Assembly (NCBI GenBank): GCA_022829145.1
Contig: CM040764.1
Span: 13,725,170-13,789,169 of the forward strand
Direction: 5' to 3'
Origin: Albula goreensis
Lineage: Eukaryota; Chordata; Actinopteri; Albuliformes; Albulidae
Length of the DNA: 64,000 nucleotides
Shown: positions 43,441-55,594 of the stretch, in pieces
How positions within the stretch are numbered: the first letter of the stretch is position 1
Layout: each line of letters opens with the position of its first letter
Translations under genes and position numbers: made by a program
The notes under the pieces: model-generated
What the model was told of the DNA's origin: nothing
Database searches by the model: none
The model's input: only the letters and a program-made list of their open reading frames with translations

Positions 43441-46283
43441 GCATGAGAAAGGACTTGAGCTTCAAGTACCTTTATTACAATTTCCAAGGTAGCAATGCAG
43501 AGAAATCATATTAAATTGAGCACATGAGCAATATGTTTTACCTGTAAAAGAGAGCTCACAATCAGCATGTTCATATGAGTGTCCAAAGCAACATATTGAA
43601 CCAAACAGAGTTTTTATTTCAGACTCATTGGTTGATCATAATGTTGCAAGAGGAACTGAGTAAAAAATATATGATACCAAATGCCACACATAAACAAACT
43701 CTACTCATGAAAAAGAGTGGTGGGTGCAAGTTGAATCCCACCCAGATGGATAGATACTTATCAGGATAGTTGCTTAACTCTGCAAAACTTTAGCCTCACA
43801 AATTGTCACAGAATTGATACCTCTGTGACCCAGATTTAAAAATACGCATCATGAGCTTTAGGTAGCTAGTATCTGTGGCAGGAAAGCCATTCGCAAACCA
43901 CAGCTGCATGAACCGGTGTGAAGAGCACAAAGCCCCCGAGCAATGGAAAGAAAGTAAAATTTCCCATGAGTTGTCTTTCATTCTTCGGCCTACATCATGA
44001 TGGATGATCTTTTGCAGATGGAAGAAGGCAGAAGGAAAACCTTTAACCCACTATTGGCTGTATTTTAATGAGAGAGGTACGTTCGTCAAAGGTACATAGT
44101 GGAGATGCATGTAGGGCATGGCCAGTTTCATTTTAGCCTGTTAGAAGTCACAAAACTTGTATCAAAATGACAAGTGCAAGGTAAAAAGTGGTGGGACTTC
44201 ATTCTCTGATTAGGTAAAGAAATGTCTTGGGCCTCTGCAGCAATCACGCCTTCCAACTTCAGGAGGAGGATACCAGAGGTAGACAACTCCGGCCTCAGAA
44301 AATAAAAGTCTTGCCATGTATTTGTTCTGCACATTCACTAAAGCAAGCTGATTCTAATCAGCACAGCTCTTCAGCCAGGCAGATGAGCAAATTGCTAAAC
44401 TAAACTAATAAGTGAACTCACCTGGTTTAGGCCAGCATATTCTCGTTTCATGCACCTGAATTGACCATTTGCACTTGTCACTTTCCTCCCTATCAATCCC
44501 AGGGTAATTGAAGCCTCATTGATGCATGGAAAATCCTTGTTTCCTGGTGTCCATCTGTGGTTTTCATGTTCTGAGATGAGGCTCATGGGCAGAGCCATCA
44601 CTTTGTTAATTAGTTAATGGGCTAATCAGCCACAGGGTATATGAACTTGCCAGTGGCCAAGGCCTTTCTGGAACTTAGTTGTGGGGCGAAGAGCAGTGTG
44701 TACCTGGTAATTTGGTCATACATAGTCCCAGCCAATGCCTTTGGTGGTTTGTGAAATTTGATGTTGGTGTTTCTGTTTTGTCTGATTAAATGGTAGTTAC
44801 AGCCAGAACATGGGAGATTTTTAGCTTAAGAACCATGCCAAAGTAAAAGGGTTTTTGGTTCTGTGTGCAAAACCCAAATGTAGACTATTTGAGGACTGAT
44901 TAGGCTCTCCCTGCATTCTGTTTGTGAGCTGATTTTCAGTTTATTTGTCTCTCTGAAAATCACCAGTTTTGTGGACACCATTATGGTGTCTTACACAATC
45001 CCAATACAGTGGATTTTTTTCGTACTTCCTCATCAGGCAAACATCATGGTGAGGAGTGAGGCTGTAATAACTTTGAAAACAATCTACAAACTGGCTGTAT
45101 TTGACTTTATTTTGGCCAAGTAACAATACAAATTATCACATTACAATACAATATGAGATGACATTGTGTAAATAGCATTCCTACCCTGATTTACAGAATA
45201 CAACTGTCTGAATGGCTCAAAGAGCATCTAATTTTCTATTAAATGAGGTTCTATAACCTGAGATGAACTGTTGAACTTAAATTCTCATAATGTTTGGTTA
45301 TCTACTTTCGGACTCTGAAATAACCCCAATATGATTGGCTATATAATCCCTTGCAATCCCTACCCTTGTCGTCCACTGGTTGTTACAACAAAAGAGAACT
45401 GAAATCTCAGCTGGGTAATCTCTGGTTAAAGATATAAATGATTTTAAAAAAGTATGTGTATGCTCAAAGAGAATAATCCATTAAACCAACAACAGTACCA
45501 ATGATCAGATAAAACAGTGGCTTGCACTCCTATGTAGAACCATTATTGTCCATGGGACATTCTCACTAATTTAAACACCATGGAAATGGTAGTGGAGACA
45601 GACTCCAAATTCAACCAAACCAAAGAAAATTCTGCCAATGTGCAGAGAGACCAATAAGATTCTTGAGTCCGTAACATTCCAGTTTCTGTAACTGATGCCC
45701 TGCTTCCCCTTCATTTTATGAGAATAACGAAATACTTCATCTTTTGGCATATCGGCACCACATTATAAGTATCAGGACTTTGAAAAGATGAACTGTCTTT
45801 CGTTATTTGTGAAACCTATATTGAAGTATAACCTCACAAGATGCTCCATGTTCCTCACTTTAACACAGAGTTCACAGGAGCAGTCTGCTCTTCTGATATT
45901 CCCCTCTATAATAACAGGTAGCCTAAAATTTCAACTTTATTCTCATAAAATTACAACTTTATTCTCATGATATTATGACACTTTTCTAGTAATATATTGA
46001 CTTTACTTTTGTAATATTACTTTATTCTTGAAATCTCAGAATTGTTTTTCTCCTGAATGTGGCCCTAATACCCCGTCCCAGTATAGACAGTGGGCAGGGT
46101 CCGCTTAGGTATTTTAAACATTGTGCTTGCTGTTTATTACTGTTCACTGGCTGCAGTGTAATATGATGCCTTTATTGTAATCTTGAGGGATTTTAACACC
46201 TGTGTTTCTGTCTGAAGTGTTGCAGAAAGTAGTAATACAAACTGAAATGTTTCAGACATGCTTTTTTCCCTGGACTGGACTCC

Positions 46284-46313
46284 ACTGATTTTAAGGTTAA
46301 TCTTAAAATCAGT
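46284..46313. repeat. Perfect 12-bp inverted repeat
   Basis: ACTGATTTTAAG at 46284-46295 and its exact reverse complement at 46302-46313 surround a 6-base loop (GTTAAT). It may be a remnant of a small inverted-repeat element. Confidence 0.8.
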
Positions 46314-47454
46314 TAAGGTTAACTTCCAAAGATGATTTGCTATTGCAAATTGGTGTCTTTGCAAGTGATGTTGCATTTTTGAAGTTCACAGAATCTCTAA
46401 AAATGCATTTTTTTTCCTCATTGTTTGAGGCTTTCGGCCTGAAGTGATGAAATGCTTGTTTGTATTTTAACAACATGGTCACTGAAATGGAACTATACTT
46501 TATCCACACAGTATATATTTTAACACACAAGCTCCATGTTTTAGATGCCTTTTTTTTTTTTTTTTGCTCTATTTTGTCACATGGGTAATTGTCCAGACCT
46601 GAGCTGGACAGAATGATTTTATGAATGGGCGCGTCTCTGTTGTGCTTTATCAGGATTGAGGTTGCAATGAAAGAGTGTATGAGAAGTTTGTTTATCCCTG
46701 GATGGCCACTGCAGTTGTGATTCGGTGCTTTGCAGAGGTGTCCCTCTGGTGCATAGCATTTGTGGAAGCACATGCATCTTTGCTCGCTTGTTTGGGTGAA
46801 AACTTAGAGATGTATGCGTTCATCAGAATGCTAAGAGAGGGTTTTTCTGGTAGCATCATACAAATGGTCAAATGAAGCCTCTTGACGGTCGATCCCAGAG
46901 TTACCTGAAACTTAATCTCTTCTGACTGAAATATTTCAAATTTGGGAACTGAAGCAGCAATTCTGGTCCATTGGCTATGGCTATAACAATTCAAGCAAAC
47001 CAGACATTCATTCAGACTATTAACTTACAATAGACAGTTGAGTAATATAAGATGAACACAAAACAATGTATCACATAAAACAAAATCATAGACATTGCGC
47101 CTGACTTCAGATAAAGAAAATCATGGGAAATGTTAAGAAATTGACCAATGTAATTATTTTAAATATGAAGCATTTTAAAAAAAAATCTGTCTAGATGGAC
47201 AGTCTTGAGTATTCATGCCAACAGCCTGCCCATCTACACAGAATTATTTTTGAAATGCTTGATATTTTTCGTCACTGCGTGGGTAAAGGTGACTAGTACC
47301 CATAAATAAACTGGAAAAATCACTACTGTAAAACAGTATTTATTGGATACACTTTGGTACACAGTATCATGAGGCTAAAAAAGCATGATCTGAAAGAAAG
47401 GTCCCTAATGCTGAAGCAGGCAGCAATGTAATTATGTACAGCAATTTATTTCTT

Positions 47455-47460
47455 GCTTCA
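47455..47460 (-). terminator. Candidate poly(A) signal of receptor 3
   Basis: AATAAA on the minus strand, about 310 bases after the receptor 3 stop codon; a further one is near 47338. Confidence 0.4.
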
Positions 47461-47767
47461 TGAATTGCAACATGGTATATCCTGTCTATAACAGAAACAT
47501 GTTCAGATTATGGTAGCAAAAAAAAACAAAACAAAAAAAACAGCACATACAGCGCTTTAATTTGATAAAATGAGAATAGCCCTCAGTGAAAGAGAACAAG
47601 AATATTTAACTTTACGAACTGAACAACGAAAACGGCACGCATTATTGGACAAGAGAGGCAACATCAGAGACTCACCTGCTTTATAAAGCTAAATTAACGT
47701 TTGACTGCATACAAATCGGGTTTCTTGTGCCCTTTTATAGGGCTTGCGCTGCCCCTAATTTTATACC

Positions 47768-48661
47768 TTAGGATTCAAGCGCGTGCTCCACTTCTCTCTT
47801 CCAGAACGCATCCAATGAGAAAAAGTAAATTAATGGATCAAGACAGGAACTTACAGTGGCATAACACAGTGTCCATTTAAGAGTGTCAATTTTAACCTCC
47901 ATCAAACCCCGAGACATCAAAAACATCACCATGCCTATCGGCACAAAAAATGCAGCGAACATGAACAAATTCACACAGAAAATTAGTATTATTCTCTTTT
48001 TATTGTGTCCATCGGGATTAATGCAGTGTCTTTTCAGAGTCCTCACTACCATTGCAGTTGAAGCGACATTTATCATTAGTAGAGCGAAAATAATGAGAGA
48101 AGCAATTAAACCCGTCAGTTTATTGGCATCGTTGTCGATTGGCATCTCGAAACACAGTTCCACTCCACATTCCATACTGTACTTATAATACTTTCCAATG
48201 TACTTTTTAGCCATAATAACGCTGATCGCTGTCAACAGTAGCCACGCAACCGCACAAGATATCCCAGAAGACTTGGTGCTCCGAAGCGTCCGTGAATGCA
48301 GAGGGAATACAACTGCCAGGAGTCTGTCCACGCTGATGAAGGTGACGAAGACGGAGCTGGTGTATAAGTTTATCCGGAGCAGCATTTCCGCAACCGTGCA
48401 TGTCACGGCTCCAAAAGGCCACCTTGCGCTGGCATAGTAATAGATGCGTAGCGGCAGGGACAGGGCCAAGATGAGGTCTGACAGTGCCAGGTTTGCCATG
48501 AAAACGGTGTTTGATGACGTTAGTCCGTGCTTCTTCAGGAGGATCCACAGGGACAGTCCATTCAGTAGCAATCCTACAACTGCCACCATACTATACACAG
48601 TGGCGAATGTTGCATACCTTGAAGTTACAGTCTGGTTCACCAGACAGCTGTAGTTAGTCAT
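47768..48661 (-). CDS. Class A GPCR, LPA5/LPA6/P2Y-like (receptor 3)
   Basis: A complete 297-aa seven-transmembrane receptor in one coding exon, starting at ATG 48661 (MTNYSCLVNQTVTS, with two N-glycosylation sites). TM2 carries NLALSDL, TM3 starts after C88, the motif D112-R113-L114 is intact in FISVDRLLAVVFPL, TM6 carries FVPIG and TM7 carries DPLIY (275-279). The very short tail FSLDAFWKREVEHALES is shared with receptors 2 and 4. It is nearly superimposable on receptor 2 in TM1-TM3, showing recent tandem duplication. Lysophospholipid receptor function is inferred from LPAR5/6-like motifs. Confidence 0.9.
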   Translation of the reverse strand: MTNYSCLVNQTVTSRYATFATVYSMVAVVGLLLNGLSLWILLKKHGLTSSNTVFMANLALSDLILALSLPLRIYYYASARWPFGAVTCTVAEMLLRINLYTSSVFVTFISVDRLLAVVFPLHSRTLRSTKSSGISCAVAWLLLTAISVIMAKKYIGKYYKYSMECGVELCFEMPIDNDANKLTGLIASLIIFALLMINVASTAMVVRTLKRHCINPDGHNKKRIILIFCVNLFMFAAFFVPIGMVMFLMSRGLMEVKIDTLKWTLCYATVSSCLDPLIYFFSLDAFWKREVEHALES

Positions 48662-50720
48662 CTCTCCTGTTAATGCAAGATCTAAGAATCGAGGAGTATA
48701 AAACTACAGCGAACTATATTGCCTCACCAACTTCCGACATGAATAACACTACTTTTGCACATAGCAGTTTCTCAGATCGGATGTGTGTGCATATGTAGAT
48801 TATCTACACCACAAGAAAAAAAATTCCACTGTGGCTCTTTGATTGTAATCATAGTGGAATTATTTTGGCATTGCATACAACCGGTAATTCGCCAGTATAG
48901 TTAAACTGGGTATCGCCTGTTCCATACTGGTTAAATATATGCTCAATTAAGAAACCTGTTCAGACCCTGCTATTAACAAAGTCGAAATTGTTCCAGTATT
49001 ACTGACGTCATGTTTCCTCTACCGATGGTTTTATGGAGAAAATGTGCGCATGTGCGCATCTTTCACATGTTCAGACAACGTGGACACGAAGAACTATAAA
49101 TGGTTAATCAGTCTTGCAACAATGTTTAAATCGTTACTTTTTCCAAGTTACTATAATCCAGATGATAGAATACAATAATTACAAACAATTTATAAATAAT
49201 GAGAATATCAATTCTGATATTTGAAAGAATCTCTCTTCCAAGGAGCAGAAATAACATAATCTGAATGCAGTTTTGCAGAAATATTTACATATTTAATTTG
49301 TTGTTGTTATACTTTAAGTGCAATATCATATGCAGGCATTTTATCTCAGTTGCTTTTCTTTTTAGCAGTTTTTATCACCAGCATTTTTCACCCTTACCCA
49401 CGCATGACGATAAAGACAAATTTTCAGTCCACCGTCCATATATGCATGATAAAAGTCCTGCATGATAAAAGCTGCAAATATTCAGCAGTTCAACACTAAA
49501 CTGAAGAGGGAGCAGGGTGGCCTAGCTTTTAAAATGACTGATTCCTAAGTGTAGAAAAATGAGAGAGCCTACACTTTTTAATGTTTAGTAGATGTGTTTA
49601 TTTTAAACTTTTAAATTGTTTTATGTTTTATTTGTACATACAGCTATGTTATATAATAGCTATGAATTAAGGCCCAAATCCAGACCTTTATTTCAAGATC
49701 TTTATTTTTCTGGGATTAAAAACAAACATTAAATGTCTTTTAATGACACCTGTGCTGAATCCACACCTGGCAACCCATCTTTTCCTCAGCCTTACATGTG
49801 TGTGGACCTCTCTGTAATGTCACATGCTATCATTTCCATTACAATTCTAGCACAGCTCTTCATTCTCAGTGGAAAAGTGGCTTTTAAAGGACATGTGTCT
49901 GTCTGCCAAACATGTATTTCTACTTCAAAGCACCTTGTAAGGGTCCAGTTTGCATAGAAATGCATTTGTTTACCCCTGAATTTTTATACTTGAGTTTCTG
50001 CATCTCAAAGAGTGGAGTCACCAAAGTATAAAAACAGTGTTTTTCTGTAAAATGTTTTCTGTTCAAGAAAAACCTCTTAAATGATTCCCCCATCAATACA
50101 ATAAGAGTACAAAAGAGTGTTTTTAAATTGTGTGTTAGTGTGGGGAGGGGAGATGTACCTGGTAACAGATGCTGTTTGCCACCTCTCTTTTCAACATGTG
50201 TGTATGGGTATGCCTGCATATGTCAACTTGGTTTTGATATGTACATCATTACACCAAGCCCCCAAACCCCCACACCACCAGCACCGCCCCCCCCCCCCGG
50301 CCCCCCGCTTCCCTTCTTACTTTTCCTCCTTATTTGTTTATAAAAAAAAACTGCTGAGTGTATAATGGACAACAAGATCTGTGAACTTTCCAAATAGAAA
50401 TATTTCAACTGTCTCGAAATTTGAAGTGTAAAATTCTAAACTGAATTTCCTTTAAAATGTGGATTCACAGTATTCTTTGGTAATAATAGAGAACGTTTGC
50501 CATTGACATCTTTTTAATTGGTAATTGTATCAAATGCACACGCTATGCACTAACCCACAGAATAAGCAAACAGGAAGAAAGTAATATAACCACAGAAACA
50601 TCAGAATGACCATAAGTCAAGAGTGCAGAAAAACACGAGGCTGCTTTCATATTAAACTTCTGTTTATGAAGAACTGCAGTTGTGTCACAGCACTTTCATT
50701 TTGACAAGATCTGCAGGTGA
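48662..50720. other. Spacer between receptors 3 and 4
   Basis: No gene supported. It holds a C-homopolymer-rich stretch at 50258-50311, which on the minus strand is a G-quadruplex-type sequence. The rest is AT-rich. Confidence 0.55.
50258..50311 (-). other. G-quadruplex-type sequence (C-rich on plus strand)
   Basis: The minus strand carries guanine runs of 5, 5, 14 and 6 bases in about 55 bases. It includes a 14-base C homopolymer on the plus strand, which is also a likely sequencing or assembly weak point. Confidence 0.6.
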
Positions 50721-50725
50721 CTGAC

Positions 50726-51580
50726 CTATGAGTCAATTGTAGAGCTTTGGTCCACAGGTCTCTTCCAGAAAGCATCTAATGAAAAGTAGTAGATCAATGG
50801 GTCAAAACAGCAGTTGAGTGTTGCGAAACATACTGTCCATTGGAAAGGATTGTTGTCAATTTGTTCCAGATACATTAAAATCATCGCTGTACCTAATGGC
50901 ACAAAAAAAACTGCAAACATGAGTAAATTCACCACAAAAATCAGCATAATGCGCCTATGAGATTCCAATGTGTCTGTCTGACGTCTGTGCAGTGTCCGCA
51001 TCACCATCATCGTGGATACAATGTTCACAAGTAGCAGACTGATTATAAAAATGAAAACGTGAAGGACAAGCGAGTTAGAACATATTTGCACAAAGCATTT
51101 GGAATCATCTTTGATGTGCCTGATGTAGTCAATTGCCTGTGGAATGTTGACTATGAGCAAGAGGACCCAAGTGGCCCCACAAGTTACCACAGAGAACGTG
51201 GGGGTACGAACCGTCCGCGAGTGAAGGGGAAACACGACCGCCAGCAGCCTGTCCACGCTGATGAAGGTGATGAAGATGGCGCTGGAGGTGATGTTAACTC
51301 TGAACAACATGGTGGTGAGTGTGCACACCACAGCTCCAAAAATCCACTCTGCATTGGCATGGTAATAGATGCGCAGTGGCAGGGAGAGAGCCAAGACCAG
51401 GTCGGACAGTGCCAGGTTTGTCATGAATATAGTGTTGGTAGACTTCAGCCTATGTCTCTTCAGGAGGATCCATAGGGATAGCCCATTCAGCGGTAATCCC
51501 GCAAGCAGAACCAAGCTGTACACGGCGGCTAGCAAAGCATTCCTGCTCACGGTTTCATTCATGTCACAGGAGGTGTTCAT
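50726..51580 (-). CDS. Class A GPCR, LPA5/LPA6/P2Y-like (receptor 4)
   Basis: A 284-aa seven-transmembrane receptor in one coding exon. The ATG at 51580 (MNTSCDMNETVS) is chosen because upstream in-frame codons include no ATG. TM1 YSLVLLAGLPLNGLSLWILL closely resembles LPAR5 TM1. TM2 has NLALSDL, TM3 has FISVDRLLAVVFPL with D110-R111 intact, and TM7 has DPLIYY. The tail FSLDAFWKRPVDQ then ends in DS. It belongs to the same paralog group as receptors 2 and 3. A TATA-like ATATAAG lies at 51628-51634 on the minus strand, about 50 bases upstream of the ATG. Confidence 0.9.
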   Translation of the reverse strand: MNTSCDMNETVSRNALLAAVYSLVLLAGLPLNGLSLWILLKRHRLKSTNTIFMTNLALSDLVLALSLPLRIYYHANAEWIFGAVVCTLTTMLFRVNITSSAIFITFISVDRLLAVVFPLHSRTVRTPTFSVVTCGATWVLLLIVNIPQAIDYIRHIKDDSKCFVQICSNSLVLHVFIFIISLLLVNIVSTMMVMRTLHRRQTDTLESHRRIMLIFVVNLLMFAVFFVPLGTAMILMYLEQIDNNPFQWTVCFATLNCCFDPLIYYFSLDAFWKRPVDQSSTIDS

Positions 51581-51627
51581 TTTTCCTGATGGTGTCAGAT
51601 GAAGCACAAAGAAAGCAGAACTAATGC

Positions 51628-51634
51628 CTTATAT
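51628..51634 (-). promoter_or_regulatory. TATA-like box of receptor 4
   Basis: The minus strand reads GCATATAAGG about 50 bases before the ATG, implying a very short 5' UTR. Confidence 0.4.
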
Positions 51635-51639
51635 GCAGT

Positions 51640-54600
51640 GAAAGTATCTTCAACATCTGTACAAAGGAAAGGAGATTCATATCAGCAGTTGCTAAGTTCA
51701 GCAGTATGTTTGTACTCTGTGGGAGGGTCTTTCAAATACCAATGGAACATATAACCACAGAGGTGGCAACATCTTTTTGTGGGTTGTAGAAGTTTGTTGC
51801 TTCTTTCATTAGGTTGAAGAGTGGGGTAATGAGCATGCAGTCTGCTGATGTGGAAATGTTAGGTGAAAAGGAATAATTAGGGTCAGCTTTTTGAATGCAT
51901 TGTAGAGAATGTGCCACCCCTAAAAAAAAGATTAACTTTGGTCATACCATTGATAGTGATACCAGAAAGAAAAGAAAGCTGAAGACAGCTTATGATGCTT
52001 ATCTGTCTGGCTTACAAAGTGGTTTGAAAACCCCATGCCTTCTCCTATCACATGCCTGTCCATTCTCATCATAAGGGTTTCAGAGAGGCATCTCCATGAG
52101 AATCAAGACTCAAAATCACATGGGCACCAGGGCGGCATCACTCAGTATGTCTGGGGAAAACCAAACACTGCACTCTGCAGCAAGAACATACAGCCAAAGG
52201 TCAGCAGTGGGAGGGTTGATTGAATGATCAGGAGGAGAAGGACATTCAGCCATCAAAGCACCCATAAACTCAGTCCTGTGACAGAACTGAGCATGGGATT
52301 ATCAGTCCATCTCTCTATGGGCAGTACCTGAGGCACAGCCAGCGCTTCAAGAGAATGATCTGAAACGCACAAGAAAGTCTATTTCAGATTGGCCAAAGAA
52401 CAAGACGTAAAATTTTGGAATTGGTCAGTCAAACTCCCCCAGGTTTTCATCACTTTCATTGATGCTTTAGGAGGAGTAAGTGGCTGGAGTCTAATGAGAG
52501 GCAGCTGCTCTTTCACACTGGAGCACTGGGTGCCACATTGGCTTGATCTTTAATATATAAACTAACTACCAGAACTTTCCTGTTATAATTTTGGAATGCA
52601 GTTGAAGATTTGATACCGTCTACTGTCAAAAATCCTCTTTAGAAAAAAATCTACAAATGAGTCTGTGCGACCCCTCCTACCTGTTGGGGATGTTTACTTG
52701 TGTTACATTTCAAAGAAATATAATCATCACCACAAATCACAATTTACAAAAAAAAAAAAACTGCATCAGATAAACCACAATGACCTTTTATGGAATCACC
52801 ATATTCGTGAATTTATGCTTTGTGCATATAACAGAACTGGACTGTGTTCATGTAACAGCACTTTAAGAACAGATGTGAATGCAATAATTTCAGTAAAAGA
52901 TGTACAGCAAAATATTTCAAACAAGTCATTTTTCCAGAATGTGATTATATACAGCACCAGTTTGATAACAAACATTCAGTCAAGCTAAGACCAACTGTTT
53001 TAATCACGCCACATGGCCCTTTAGACTGTACGACAGCTCAGTCTTCAAGTAAACAGGAAAAAGTGCTACTCTTGCTCCCTCTGGTGTTCATCATCGAAAA
53101 ATCAATGACTCATTTTCGTACACACATGCAATATTTCACCGTGACCACAGGAGGGCAGAAAAGTCCCAATTTCATGGTGAACTTTTTAAAATGGGGTCGA
53201 TGAAAAAAGATTGATTGTGGAAAATCATGGAAAGCTTTATCAATACTAAAACGGTGCATTGAATTCACAAAAATGTACAGTTAAGAAAAGTAGGAAGGGG
53301 AAGCAGTATTTAGACACAAGGGCTTATGAGAAAGTGAATCATTGATAATTACATAGGAAGTTCATATGGGAAGTTCTAATATAGCTTACCAAACATATAG
53401 ATAGCATTTTACATTAAATACATTTAAATACACTAAATACAACTATTCTTATATTGTCAACAGACGAGGAAGTAGATGTGAAAAGGGTAATAATAATATT
53501 TAAATTTTATACTGTGAGCATTAATGGTTTGCTAACAGGGGCCCATAGTCTAAATGTACAATCTGTCTTGAAAAAGAGAAAGTATGAGACACAGTATGAC
53601 CTCAGCCATCACTGTGGAGCGTGTTCCTTAATTTATTAGGTAAACCTGATGTTTCAGCGATAAATGCCTTCTGTAACTGAAGTGGAAAAAGAGGCGATTT
53701 TGTTACAAACATCAGAAAAACTCTTACCGAGGAGGAATCAGGATACAGGACATGTTCAATAACATGAGTAAGGAATATTAATGAGGACACAGCTTGTGAT
53801 CCCCGGCCTGATCTTTGCCACATGTCTCAGGTCCTCTCTGCTTCCAGCCCTCCTCTGACATGGAGATAAAATGGTCCAGCAGTTACAGTTATTACCACCA
53901 GGGGGCAGTTATAGTACAAATATTGCCTCTGGTGATGGGATTTACTACGTGCTGTATCTAAATTCTTGTATGTGGAAGATTGATCATTGAAAGGCCAGGG
54001 TGCTAGAAAGTTCCAAAAAGGACGTAAACATGGTTAATTCATGGAGATTGTGGTTACCATTTGTGTGCATCCTAAAAGGGTGACCAGTGAAACTGAGAGT
54101 TATAGGCCATTTTGGTGTTTCAGTTTAACTTACCAAAATTCCACTTTTCCAACTGAATCAGTGAATTTTCCTAATTGGATTACATGAAGATGCAAAAAAC
54201 AATGCAATTTCATGCTTTCAATATCCTTTCAGAGTGAGGGATGGATGTGTGAAGTCCCCCTGAACCCCATTTTAATGTTGTGTTTGTCTTCTGTTGCGTA
54301 GAAATGGGTGCGGCTGTGGCTTTCGATATGTGATATTGAGCAGTCACTGGTCATGACCACTCTGTGGCTTCAAACTGAACAGTGTCAGCTTGTACCTTCA
54401 GTTTGTGCTGAGGATGTATGACTCATTCACCCTGTTACAATGAAAATGGTGAAAAAGGCAATTGAGGCTTTTTTTTGGGGGGTCTTTGAGTTGACCAGTT
54501 TAACACTGTGAGTCTCCTTAAATCTCTCCGCAGTTGCAAACCCTTTCAACCAAATTGATTTGGTTGACAGATGTTACCGACCATGTCTACAGAGTACATA

Positions 54601-55590
54601 TACACACATTTCTTTGCAGTGGCTTTGTGTAAAGCAAGCTAATCTGCCATCATGTGGTATCCAGGACAACTTCAGGACCTGCACAGGGTAATGGTGATGC
54701 ACATTGAAAGTGGCACAGACACAGGTGCTGTAAAAGGGTGAGAGCACTGAGTAATTCAGGGGACCCAAAGGCATTCATCAGCATTATGAGAAGGCTGGGA
54801 ATACCGAGTGCCACATCTGTTCATGGGCCAAGCACTCCTGGGAATGCTTGTCATGGACTGTTTATAACCCTCTCCTGAAGCACAATTTGTGTAAGGAGAT
54901 ATGCAACTTATAACCACCCATTTTTTCTTTTTTCATAAAAGGGCTGTGCATTTACCCATGTTCATGCATAATCTGAATCTGAGGGTAAAGGCACTTTTTG
55001 TCCTGGGCGCGTACGGTATTCCACATGGAATCTTTATGAGGAGGTTACATCTGAGAAGATTCTACATAAATAAGCACAGCTTCCTGACTTCTTTTCACTC
55101 ATCTTTATTATAAGTTTTCCGAATGCTAATGTGGGAGTAAATTCTAATTCTCTGGTCCTCTTGAGCTGGAGCTTTGACAGATTGGCTGTAACAGCTAGGA
55201 TATCTCTGTATAACAGAGGCATGAAATTCTGTGCCAGTTTTGAATTTAGGAGCAATTACGCAAGCATGGCATGTGTGTGCAGGGGTAAATGGGACCTGCA
55301 GTGGGTATAATGGCAGAAGTGGAGGCCATGTCCTCTGTCATTACCGATGAAACAACAAGCAACATTTGGTCAGAGCACAGACTGAGTCTGTGACCTTCTC
55401 ATTTCCAGGATATGATGTCACAGTCCATGACTGATGTGCATACTCTGCTACTTCACTCCCCTCTAAAGACCCACCCTAACCACACACCAGGCAGATGTTT
55501 CAACAGCGCAATGGTTGCAGACCATTTGAGGGAGAGTAAAGAACCAGTCTTTATAAATCGCATGGTGTCACAGGTGTCTCAGCTGGCAAA
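51640..55590. other. Spacer between receptor 4 and gpr55
   Basis: 4 kb with no supported gene. One near-consensus CTCF core is seen at 53895-53909. Confidence 0.55.
53895..53909 (+). promoter_or_regulatory. CTCF-like motif
   Basis: CCACCAGGGGGCAGT is an essentially perfect match to the CTCF core. Binding is not shown. Confidence 0.4.
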
Positions 55591-55594
55591 AGAG

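Larger units (their letters stand above)
42040..47450. other. Spacer between receptors 2 and 3
   Basis: 5.4 kb without a supported gene. It contains a probable Tc1/mariner-type terminal sequence at 43411 and a perfect 12-bp hairpin at 46284-46313. Short ORFs here lack family features. Confidence 0.5.
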
